64,000 nt of DNA, from NCBI RefSeq assembly GCF_000003815.2, contig NC_049992.1, forward strand, positions 5,577,839-5,641,838. The letters are read 5' to 3'. The position numbers were made by a program, and so were the translations under genes. Shown here in pieces: positions 23,819-34,500 of the stretch. The notes beneath the pieces were generated by a model that was not told the origin of the DNA, did not search any database, and saw only the letters and a list, made by a program, of their open reading frames with translations. Source of the stretch: Branchiostoma floridae (taxonomy: Eukaryota > Chordata > Leptocardii > Amphioxiformes > Branchiostomatidae). Numbering within the stretch: the stretch's first letter is position 1; the number at the start of each line of letters is the position of its first letter.

Positions 23819-26800
23819 TCAATCATAAAAGTCCACATGGGCTCCGTTCTCAAACTTGTTCTCCAGGAGAAGTTTGACCATCTTCTTGGCGGACTCGTCC
23901 GGGTCCAGCGCTGTCCGGTTCTTGGACAATCCGACGAAGAACGCGCGGATGTCTGGGTCCGCAGTATTCTGCCTACGGACAGGATAAACAAACGCACACA
24001 GACCATAATTACTCTTAAGGTGGGGTCACACGTGCGTATATATTTAAGTCCGTATGAGGCGCGCATGGGAGTATTTACCTCCACCAGGCCCCACAGGTCG
24101 TTGGAAAAATATTAGAAATTGGACAAACGTAAACAGGTAACATGTCAGCGAAGTTAGCGGGGTCACTAACCATACTTCTCAATCAGCTAACTCATCTGAC
24201 ATGTTATGTATCTATATTTGTCCAATTTGTACTATTTTTCCCGCGACCTGTGGAGCCTGGTAGAGACTAAGAGCTTCATACGCACCTCAAACGGACTTGA
24301 ATATATACGCATGTGTGACCCCACCTTTAGCCCGGTATTCAGCCGTAATATAGCTCCCGAGTCTCTTTTCTCCTCTTCGTAATTGCGAAGAGGAGAGAAG
24401 AGACTCGGGACCTTTATTACGGCTGGATACCAGGCTATATTACTCTATCTTGCTTATAATATATAATGAGCCCAGTATACTGGAACTGATCCATGTGTTT
24501 TCGTAGTAAGGAGTGGGTCACACGCGTCGTGCGATCGCCTTACGTGGTGCATGTGTCTTGCAAAATCCAGTCACTTTGGGTACGAAACAAAAGTTACTCA
24601 CGCAACTGGACATGCATGATGTTGAAACTGTTTCCAAAATCATATCCAGTTGCTATTGTAATTGTATACCTTACTACCTTGAGGTCCATATTTCATTTCG
24701 GCTTCAGCTGTCTTGTTATAAAAAAACACTGCTTTGTAGTATTAGATCCTGCCGAATTGAAATTCTATGACCTACAACAAATGCGACCACGCCATTAAGT
24801 TACAAAAGAGTTTCAGAAATTAAATATTCTTAACTCGGGATAAAGCAAACAGCTAGCTTCCTTTGTTCAAGCACAAACATATATATAAAGATATCGTGCT
24901 AAAGACAATCAGTTTTGATAAATGTTTCTTTCAACTTACGCTGCCACCTCGACCATTTCCGTCTGTAGCGGCCCGGGTGCGTAGCTGAGGACTCTGACGT
25001 CGGGCTGTTCTTGGGCCAGTACCTGTAGGGAGAGTTGATCTTAAATAAGTATATCAACATTAGTTTCACTTGCAAAATCCCCGCCGAAATTATCATTATA
25101 AGTGAACGAAAATAGCGCACATCAATAGAGACAATACAATATATATATTTGCTGAAACAGTCGGCATGTCATTTTATGTAAAGAGAATAAACTAACGAAG
25201 TGCACAGGAAGAAAAAAATTATGGTTCTGATTAACTTCTGAAGCAAATTTACGAATTTGTAGTCGCCAGGAACTCAGTACGCTCCAAGTAGAGTTTAGAC
25301 TCCGTCTTGTTTGGGACATCTTTTGAGGGGTTTTACATTGTATCAGGTTTTCTATTTCGTTAGTTTTTCTTTTCGTCTGAACGCCAAAGCTCTGTTTGGA
25401 GGGTAAGACGTATGCCTTGAACGCTTCGTGGCGTTACTGGTACGCAGGATGTTGGACTCGGAACCTAGAGGTCCCAAGTTCGATACTCGCCATGTCCCTG
25501 ACGTTGTGCCCTTGGGAAAGGCACTTTACACGATCTTCAACACTTCACCCAGTTGTAAAAATGGGTACCTGACTTCGTTCGGGAAGGTAAAAGACTAACT
25601 TAACCTTCTGTTTGCACTTTGTATGCGGTTCTACTAAAAGAAGTTACTAACGCGAGTGCAATGCCACATTGTCCCGTCTGTCCAAAAGCAAATGAAGAAA
25701 AAATACCTTGAATATCATGTCCCTTGCAGCTTTCCCGCCACAGTACAGTGCCCAAGACTTGAAGGGTTGTAGCGCACAGAGGGAAGTGATGTTCACCACC
25801 GTCCTACGCACAATGGACTCCGTGGCAGAAAAGAACTGGGAGTTCAGGCACAGAACGCTACTGACGTTCATCTGGTAATAGTCGGTGATGACTTTAGGGT
25901 CGGATAGTTCCGATGTCAGCTTTGAAACGTCACCTAGCGAAGCTGTGTAAAATTACAATGACAAGAGATGGTTTGTATTGTTAAAACAAAACAACGATAC
26001 GGCATGCTTGGATTAAGATTAGAATAGGACTGTTTACCTAAATACTCGTACCTAAACCGTACGTTTGAAATTGTTTAGGTACAGATCCGGACCTAAACAT
26101 CTGTGTACAGGTACCTGTACTTAAGTCAATTCCAAATCAAATATGACAATTGTGATAATCTTGTAGTTAAAAATAAAGAAAACTTTGTTTTGTGGTTCAA
26201 ATTTCTAAGTGGTTCAAATTTCTAAATCCTCATGATGACAATTCTCACTAGAAAAGACAGTTAACTACATTTATAACTTACAGATTATTGATCAAACTTG
26301 TTTAGGTATGTGTGACGGTCCGGACCTGTACTTTAGCCCCTGTACCTGTGACAAGTACCTATTTTTTTTAAGGTACACCGTTCTAGATCAGACTCAACAA
26401 ATCACATAGTTTTACTGACTTCTGCCGTTAAAAAACTTGACTGTTCCCTTTGGATATTAAAATATCTTTTTGCATGGCTCTGTTTGCCAATGGACAAATT
26501 GTTGTTGAATGTAAGAAAAAAAGTCAAAAGTCTATCTCACATACCTCATTGTTGCTTGCTTTTACCAATTGACAACGGTTGAATTTTAAAAAGTTAAAAG
26601 TGAATCCGCATTATTTTCGACGCTGGCGGACGGACGTATTGCATTCTGAGAGCTACGACCACCATGCGCTCCATGCGGAATAATACTGAACTGCAGCCAT
26701 CTGAGGCCTTTGTTTTGAACGACAGCTGACTGACTATGCATAAACTACAAAAGCACAATGACACATAAGTACATACCAGCGTTGTGAACGATGATGGCAT

Positions 26801-27083
26801 GTTTGAAACTCTGTGGGGAGGGTACGGCACAAATCCTTTTGTGTAGCTCGTCGCTGTAAGGCCCAGCTATGTCCCCGGCCACAATTTTCACCTCCACATG
26901 TGGCGCGGTCGCCTCGATTTTCTTCTTGGTGTCGTTCAGGCCGCCCTCCCCCCTTGCCGTGATCACAATGAGTGAACCTTCCCCGACTGTTTCAGCCAAG
27001 TTGATGGCCAGGGCTTGTCCGAGGCCTTTGCTAGCGCCGGTGACAACACAGAACGTCGCGACTTTCAGATCTGCGGCCGCCAT
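23819..27083 (-). CDS. SPR: Sepiapterin reductase (short-chain dehydrogenase)
   Basis: Four exons, in coding order: 27083-26777, 25942-25707, 25022-24940, 23972-23819. The join is open for 259 residues; human SPR has 261. It catalyses the last NADPH-dependent steps of tetrahydrobiopterin synthesis in the cytosol. The N-terminal Rossmann motif is TGASKGLG (about 15-22), with the NADP-binding fold after it. The catalytic Ser is in VNITSLCALQPFK and the Tyr/Lys pair in WALYCGGKAARD, closely matching the vertebrate enzyme. VRVLSYAPGPLQTEM and the C-terminal GAHVDFYD are also family hallmarks. Exon 4 uses the acceptor that gives QNTADPDIR; the other nearby AG breaks the frame. Introns 2 and 3 contain a SINE and foldback elements. 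The gene is head-to-head with the gene at 28674. Confidence 0.95.
24017..24328. mobile_element. Inverted-repeat element in sepiapterin reductase intron 3
   Basis: The left arm (AAGGTGGGGTCACACGTGCG, ATATATTTAAGTCCGT) is mirrored at right (ACGGACTTGAATATATACGC, GTGTGACCCCACCTT). The interior includes TTTGTCCAATTTGTAC and GCCTGGTAGAGACTAA, shared with the window's first 90 bp. Confidence 0.75.
24328..24437. mobile_element. Compact perfect hairpin element
   Basis: Arms of about 50 bp flank a TAATTG-type centre: CTCCTCTTCG faces CGAAGAGGAG, and CCCGAGTCTC faces GAGACTCGGG. The outer ends are GCCCGGTATTCAGCC and its near-complement. TA lies at each end (24328-24329 and 24436-24437). It directly abuts the inverted-repeat element at 24017-24328. 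Confidence 0.7.
25422..25600 (+). mobile_element. tRNA-derived SINE
   Basis: A-box-like TGGCGTTACTGGTACGCAGG at 25429, B-box-like GGTCCCAAGTTCGATACTC at 25470-25488, then GCCCTTGGGAAAGGCACTTT and CACCCAGTTGTAAAAATGGG. Same family as 14662-14834 and 62361-62515. It lies in intron 2 of sepiapterin reductase, opposite to the gene. Confidence 0.85.
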
Positions 27084-28063
27084 GTTTTGGGCTGACCTCT
27101 GACCGCACTATGTTGGGAAAATGCGTTAATACCTCAGAGCGTGTACGGTACATCGTTTGAAATAACTGCAAAGTTGCTTCAAAGGCTTTAAAACTGTAAA
27201 TTAAGATACAAACTTAACCTGCCTTGCCAACATCTTTCTTTAATATAGAAAATATTTACCACAAACCCTTCCATTCAGTAGACAACAAGGTCCAGCTCAA
27301 TTTATTAACGCACCATCCCTAAGAAACGTTACGTAATACCCATTGCCTTGAAAGAAAACTCAACTATGTTACGCGAAATGAATTTGAAAGCCTTTGCCGT
27401 TCCACAAGACTTGTGTTCGTGGTGTTTTTCTCTCCGTTTGTCTCTGATACCCGTGGCATTGTGCGATGCAATTGTTCACTGCCTCGACAGGTGGGGTACA
27501 GACCTGTTTAATAATGACATTGACTAAATAGAACTCTCACATCGCCAGTCGACCAAGGCCTGGTACCGCCTTCCCACGATTCTTGTATGGCAACACTGAA
27601 AAGCGATACTTTCTATCTACATGATCTGACTAAAACGATATCTAATGTTTATGTTTATTGTCATTAATGTTTATGTTTATTGTCATTTTGATACTTTATC
27701 GTCATGTTGACGATCCCTGCAGAAGAAGAAAAATCTTTTTTTTTTCTTCTGAAATCGGGCGAAAATTACTTCTCGCGCTGATGCCATCCAGAAAATCTAC
27801 TTGCTGTGGTATTATAACATTGATCGTACGTACTGGCATTTTGCACATCTAGGGAGAGGACCGCATTGCCGCAAACTGCAAGATATGTTACAACTTCACC
27901 CCATCTCGTTATATAGACAAAGTTCTGTATATATGGAGATGGAGAGCACTTTCCAGCCTGGTTCGAGCTGGAGCTCGGCCAAAGTAAAGTAAGTAAGTCT
28001 GTATATATATACATAAGGTTCAACCCCTCGTATGCCATGGCATGATCGTAAGTTCAATAACTC

Positions 28064-28106
28064 CTCACCTCACCTCACCTCACCTCATTTCACCCCACCT
28101 TACCTA
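28064..28106. repeat. (CACCT)n minisatellite
   Basis: Four clean pentamers, then degenerate ones (CATTTCACCCCACCTTACCT). Confidence 0.85.
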
Positions 28107-28212
28107 TCCCTTGACTCATACAGAAATCTATGAAAATGTGCTATGAATTGTAGTCTGTGCAACACTTGTAAACACTGCTGTCCGAGGCTAGGAGGCCAAT
28201 CGGGTGTTGGGT

Positions 28213-28381
28213 GGGCTGCTACTAGCGAGATTTAATCAGGCTTCTAGTATTATGAATTGATGGGGAAATAAAATTACCAGAGGGCCAGATTGCATATTAT
28301 TTCTGTACACTCACTAGGGGGCCTTGCTGTGTGGATCAATGCAAACACTTAAGATTAAATCTCGCCAGTTTAATACAGCCC
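28213..28381. mobile_element. Small inverted-repeat element
   Basis: GGGCTGCTACTAGCGAGATT at left and the complement of AATCTCGCCAG...CAGCCC at right share GCGAGATTTAATC. Non-coding; target duplication unclear. Confidence 0.6.
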
Positions 28382-28673
28382 TGGACAGCAGAGTTTGTGT
28401 TACACAGACTAGCACTAAAGCAAATAGCCACAATATTTGGATTTTAATATGCATACGTATTGCTGGGGTAATCAAATTTTGCTGAAAGTTTTCGTTGAAA
28501 CGATCAAGCAACGTCTTTTTGATCAATTGTAGTTATTTTAATGAACCCTGATAAAAGCTCCTTGAATGAACAGTTTAGTTTAAAGTAACTTTGACCAAGA
28601 TGGGACCCCTATCAAAGGTCCAGCTCCACACAATGGTTTGTCCCGGGACGGGTCTATCTATGACGTCATCAAG

Positions 28674-30205
28674 ATGGCGGAGGGTGACCATGGTAAAGCC
28701 GACGCCGAACACCCGGACCAAAACAACGCAGAGCAGGCCGAAATGATGGAGGTAGAGCCGGAGGAAGCCGTGCCTGTCGGTCCAGAAGGGAGTGGGGAAC
28801 TGTCAGAGTTTGTCATGGCGCACTACAATCAACAGAGGGTGAGATATAAAGGCCCAGTGTTGTTTTGTTTTTCGGGGGAGGGGGTACGCGCATGTAGAAG
28901 TATAAGGTTTCAGGGACGTTTAAACAGCAACATTTTAGAAAGCCATATTTTCTTTGTAGATAGGAGAAAGTTTTCCTATCGTAGCAACAATTTCTTGCGA
29001 TCCATGTACATGTTAGTAGTGTGAACTGTGCGTTCTCTCTCTATACATGTAACGTTAACATGTTACACTTACATACATGATGTACACATAAAGTACCGAC
29101 TAAACACACACACATAACGTTATATAGTTAATGTATGAAGGGAAGTCTACATGTGTATATATACTGTACATACCATTCCTAAATAACTTTTGACAAATAT
29201 TTTGTCGCTAGTAGTATAGAAATACCCAACCTGATGTATGCAATAGTTCCCTACTGTAGATTCCACTAGTATTGTATTAGCTGAAATTGTTGCAATATAC
29301 CATATGTGTAGTATTAGACCAAACCTTTTGTCGTATATACATTGCCATACATTATTACTGATGCAATTGTTGCGCAATAAACCATTGTATTATATCGTAT
29401 ATCGCTACATTAGTACAAAGATACAGATACACAGGTACACACATTCACATATTCACACACACACACACACACACGTTATCTTTTCTCATGAATTTTCCCT
29501 GCTATGTTAGGAGGAGGGCAGGTTTGAGGGACATGAGGACATCAGTGCAGAACGGACACAGAACTTCATGGAGAGGGCGCTGGCAGAGAGTCAGAGGTAC
29601 ATGTGTACATCTTGTCTCAATAGCTAAGACCACACCTAATGTACCTGAGCCATGATAACGTTCAATACAGGTGTTCCGGACCAGGTGATAACTTGGTTTA
29701 TCACATGGGGTTTAAGTGCTCTCAAAGCAAAGAAGCCTGATTAAATAATTTTACGACCGCAGAGTGCACCGTTGAAAATTTGAAGACCGGATATATTGCA
29801 TTCTAAGGTATCCTGAGGGGCAACATTACCGTCAGAGAGGTCACAGTAGAAAACACACAAATGACCTGAGTGGCATATTCCCTGGTCAATCAGAGTTTCA
29901 TGCTTGTCAGAGGATCTGCTCGCCTGTGTAAGGGCATCTAGTGCGTCCAATTTCTTGTTATTTTAGGAAAAGCGTGTACAAATGATGCCTTGCTAAAAGC
30001 CTGTTTGGATTATTCTGTACACATCCCTAGTTGACACTGATGAGCTTCTGATGGTTTCAGGATGAGTGCTGAAGCTGCTAAGTCAGACCAGAAGAGACAG
30101 GACCTGTACAGGAGGCTGGGGGTACAGGACATGGTGGACCTAACGCTGGAACACGCTTCGGAGGTCATGGTCACCGTACAGAACGGAGACAGTCCGTCAC
30201 GCTGA
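28674..30205 (+). CDS. Unrecognised 131-residue acidic protein
   Basis: Three exons: 28674-28838, 29511-29596, 30061-30205. Clean GT-AG junctions and consistent phases (0, then 2) give one open frame of 131 residues. The start has a strong context (AAGATGGCG). Residues 1-45 are acidic and probably disordered (MMEVEPEEAVP). Residues 46-131 are charged and predicted helical by eye (ELSEFVMAHYNQQR, NFMERALAESQRM, DLYRRLGVQDMVDLTLEHAS). There is no signal peptide, membrane segment or Cys pattern, so a nuclear or cytosolic role is likely. I do not recognise the family. The last codons overlap a short minisatellite that continues into the 3' UTR. Confidence 0.75.
29446..29474. repeat. (AC)n microsatellite
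   Basis: Dinucleotide run in intron 1 of the 131-residue gene, 37 bp before the exon 2 acceptor. Confidence 0.9.
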
Positions 30206-30272
30206 GTTGGGGGGGTAGTCCATCACGCTGAGCAGGGGGGGGGGGCAGTCCGTCACGATAAGCAGGGGGGTC
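30190..30272. repeat. Minisatellite overlapping a stop codon
   Basis: Three units of AGTCCRTCACGMTRAG followed by a run of G. The first unit supplies the last codons and the TGA stop of the 131-residue gene. Confidence 0.8.
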
Positions 30273-31077
30273 TAAAGGGGTGCTGTAGTTGCACCCCCTT
30301 TTTCTTTAGCACTCAGTTCTGCTAAAAGTGGACAAGTGCGCTTGAACACAACATGAAATGACAGTTAACTATCACTCATCTAACCTGTCAATATCACTTT
30401 GTATTACATCTTGACTGCTCCAGATACCTGAAATTGTGATGCCTCATATATCACATTACACATATCAGTAAATATATCACATTACACATACCAGAAATTT
30501 AAACTGCAGTTTCTGGCCTTCTCATACAATTGCTATAAGTATAATTGTACTACCGCATGTTTGTTTCTGACTGGGGAATGCTATGAAGTGTGAGTTTGGA
30601 GTTGTGATATTCGTAATGTAAGTACCATTTTTTAACAACTATCTCAGGTTCTTCCACTTTTGGCTTTAAGTTAATTAATGTTCTGTTTTTTGTTAGCTTC
30701 TTACAAGTTCTGATGACCATGACCATTCCAAACAGCCAGGAATACTTGAGTGTTGATAAGGTCTTGTTTTGTTTTGTTTCAAAACTGATGTGTATGAAGA
30801 ATGGTGTTTTTCTGTGTGCATATTTCTAAGTACAATGCCATGATAAAGTTTGTATGTTTGACTGTGAGATATATTGAACACTCCATTATAATTTTTGTGT
30901 TTCATCTTCTAATGTTTGTTGTAATGACTATTGTATAATTCCATTTATTGTAAGTTTTATACTCAAGCCGTATGTACATCTGTATTTTTGTGGGTTTTGT
31001 GAATACAGATCATTTATGAAGACCAGAAGTATCACATGTAAGACTCCAAGAGAATGGCAAAGGTTTTGAAAAGAGAA

Positions 31078-31083
31078 AATAAA
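31078..31083 (+). terminator. Candidate poly(A) signal, 131-residue gene
   Basis: AATAAA about 870 nt after the stop. Confidence 0.4.
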
Positions 31084-31363
31084 AACAATGAATTTTACCA
31101 CTGTGGTACTTTCAACTATCAAATATCACCTTTAGCCTATGAATAAATCAAATCCAATCTATACTACAATAGTAGCTTCCATGATGTACATTGTGCTGCA
31201 AATATCAAGAAATGATCACAAATCAATTCCTTCTGCACCCAATATCAAGATTCTAAAATCTGGTATCTATTTAGCTTCTATAAGCTTTCATCAATTGCCT
31301 CTAGCTAATGTCTCAAGGCTTTTCAGCAAATATTCCCTTTCTTTTCAAGAAAGCACACAAGAT

Positions 31364-31369
31364 TTTATT
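31364..31369 (-). terminator. Candidate poly(A) signal, CBM9-like gene
   Basis: TTTATT on the plus strand (AATAAA on the gene strand), about 180 nt past the stop. Confidence 0.45.
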
Positions 31370-31546
31370 TCATTATGACCACATAGGGTCTAACATCACA
31401 ATATTGCTTCAACGATTTCATCTTATAATCTATTTACTGTACACTGTATGACTATGACTGACTGTACATTTTTGCTACCAAACATTCCCATCTCAATAAA
31501 TAACTTTTCTAAAATATCATAAACTTATGATAATGTCCTTTTCTCG

Positions 31547-34500
31547 TCAAGTGAACCAAATAAGTCTATCATCCCTTATGTTCCCTTTAGGTAGAGATGA
31601 GTTGAATGGTTTCACTGTTGCGTTGAAGTTGTACAGCTTGATGACGTTAACGTGAGGAACGCTTGCACATTTCCCTTTCCTGACGTAGTCTGGGAGCTCC
31701 AGTTGGGTCAGGTTGGAGGTGAAGTAGCCGTTGATCGCAAAGAATTTCTGTTTGAAGGGAAGATGACACTGTATCAGCAAAAGAAATTCCTGACCATTCA
31801 AGCTACTTAAAAGGTATTATTATTTAAGTAAGTCACTAAAGGAACAACATATAGTTTCCAGATGAACTACATGTACAGATGAGAAAGTTATGGTGCATGA
31901 TTGATATGATTCTAAAATATGTACAGAGCAAATTTGTTTCAACTCATTTTTATTGGTCATTTCAGTCCGATTTACACAACAAACATGCTTATTATTACAT
32001 AATATATTATGGCTGCCTCCAGCTTTAACTTTTTTTCTGTCCCACACATTATTTGGGAGCCCATGTTGTGAATTTGATTCGTTAAATCTGTCATTTCCAG
32101 ATATTAAAGGTCCTGAAGTTCTGATTTTTTTATGGATGGAGTGAGTTTTTGGTCCCAAGAAGGAAATTTCTAGAAGGAGTTGTCCTGGAGACAGCCAACA
32201 AACATACAGACAAAATGAAGAAGGAAGAAAACATTATTGAACCCAACCTTTTCAGCATTGTACAGCTCCACAAGGTTGGAGTAGACAGGCCAGTTGGGAC
32301 TGGGTTGGAACGTGCCAGAGTTGACTGGGTCTGTGCTGAACTGGATTATACCCCATCTAACAGGAAAAATACATACTATTAATCATAATCATTTTTTAAG
32401 AGGTTCATCAGTCACGTAATAATACTATAAGTTTACTAAGTTAATAGAATAATAATTCTTCATATGCAGGCTAGCAACGTCTGTGTACCTTATAATTACG
32501 TAGGGATGTGTACCACACAAATTTGATTGAATTTACATCAAGAGTCCAAGACCCCACAAATTAAATTGGTTTGGCCTGAAAATCCTTCTGCAGAACTTGT
32601 CCCACCTTTCAGGCAGGTGCATGTTGATAGAGTGTTGTGGAGACCACACCCAGTTGTCTTCAGGTAAACCAGGTACCTGCAAAAATGAAATCTACCAGGT
32701 GAGAATAAATGAAAGCTACATAAAAGATATTTAATACCTGATTAAACCACATGACATGTTTGTTAGAGGCATACATACATTAGAAAAGATAAAAGGGACA
32801 GAATAAAGAAACATATTCTAGAATATGGTTATTTCTAAAAACACCATCAACTGCAAGTAAAAACGGTTTTGGTATTGACTTGAATACAACATTGTCTTCC
32901 TACCTTTTCGTAATGGCCGTCCACATTTTTTACATGCCACTCAACCCTGCTGAAGTTGATCCTCCATTGGTCGCCATGTTTGGGCGGGGCCGTTGCCACG
33001 GTGCAGTCATGAACCATGTCCTTAAAAGGAAGTGCCAACTCAACGGTCCAAAACTTATCTAAAGAAAAAAAAACACAAAAAAAAAAAAAAAAAAAAAAAG
33101 GGCCCCTGACCGGCCGCCGGACGACGGCAGTCAGCCAGGCCCCGTGCCCATTGGTTATAAAAGTGTCCCTCTGGACGGCTAAACTCTTTCCATTTGCCAC
33201 AGCAAGATCTGCTTGGAGATTACTGGTCTTCTACATGCATACTTGTACACACACAAACATTTACCAAAAACATAACCATCTTGGCAAATAAAGGTAATAT
33301 ATTAAACATACTTGGTACTAGTGGGTTGTTGATAGGTCCCTCCACATATGTTGCTGACTTCATTGTTGGCATCTCCCAACTACTGTTGGCGTTTCCTCCA
33401 TTCAGGTAGGGCTGTGTAGAAAAATCAATGCAGGTAAATCTTCATTATATTACCATTAACTGTACGATCTTGCTCAAGAACATTTTTCTAAAAAGATACG
33501 TCGATGTAGGTTAGACATCCAGGTAATAAGATACACCAAAAAGTAGTTACTCAAGCAACTGGATATGGTTTTGTCTTCAGTCTGAATTATCGTAGTACAC
33601 AACCTTTCCTATTGGACATCTGAAATTGTCTTCATTAGTTAGAGTATAAAAGACCTGTTTCTTCCAGATCTCTTCAGTGTCACTGACGAAGGATAGTGGA
33701 TTCTATCCGAAACGTCTGACCGTTTCAAAACCATATCCAGTTGCTTGAGTAACTACTTTTTGCTGTTTTCTAAAAAGAGTCATTTGACATATAAATATAC
33801 ATGCTGTATGTTTTGTTTATAAAGTTTGGACGTCCAGGTAAACAATAATCAAATAAAATTCAATCTCTACAACTGGATAAAGAACGAAGATCTACTTCTG
33901 GACATTTTGAGTGACATCCATCATTCTTCTTCGCTTTATCTCACCTTTCTGGTGACGCTGAAGAAGAGTGATGGATGTCATTGAATTGAATTGTATTTGA
34001 ATGCTGCTTGTTTGTTCATAATGTACTTCTGCAAGCAGATGAATATTGTTTCCTTTTTTTTTCCATACTCAATTCATGACACAACTGAGGGGATGTCTAC
34101 AAAATCAAAAAGTTTGGAACTATGTTTATAATGTATCATTATTGCACTCAAAATCCTAAAGGTGTGTTCTAATCAAAATCAGTGATAATCAAGTTGCATT
34201 TCCATACTACAACCTACCTTACTTAGCTCCAGGTCCCATGTTGTGTTGATTGCATTGATTTCAAATTCTTTGTAACTGAAAATCAGATATGATTTGGTTT
34301 CTTTAATACATTAATGTTCAACCTTTGTATTCTCACTCAACAGAAATTAGTGAACAAATATGGATATTTGAAATGTGCATAACTCTGGAATTACTGATGC
34401 GCATTTAGTTGATCTCTTAAATTCAACTTTCATCTAATGTGCTAAGTGCATGGATGTTAGCTTTGTTACTACAAGGTGCAAAAATGGAAGCTCTGTTGGT

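Larger units (their letters stand above)
27084..28673. other. Divergent intergenic region (SPR and 131-residue gene)
   Basis: It should hold promoters for both genes; no TATA box could be fixed. Present are a possible retroposon end at about 27930-28000 (TAAAGTAAGTAAG tail), a CACCT array at 28064-28106 and an inverted-repeat element at 28213-28381. Confidence 0.5.
30206..31546. other. 3' UTR and short gap between convergent genes
   Basis: AT-rich, with AATAAA at 31078-31083 on the plus strand and its complement at 31364-31369 for the minus-strand gene. ATATCACATTACACATA is repeated at about 30448 and 30475. No further gene. Confidence 0.5.

Noticed and set aside
23731-24084. Minus-strand frame giving an Arg/Ser-rich peptide (ILRTQTSARSSS)
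   Set aside because: It is the wrong frame of the last sepiapterin reductase exon; shifting the acceptor by four bases restores the conserved GAHVDFYD end.
27766-28038. Minus-strand frame of 90 codons in the divergent intergenic region
   Set aside because: No family match; the plus strand there ends in a TAAG-repeat tail and looks like a retroposon remnant.
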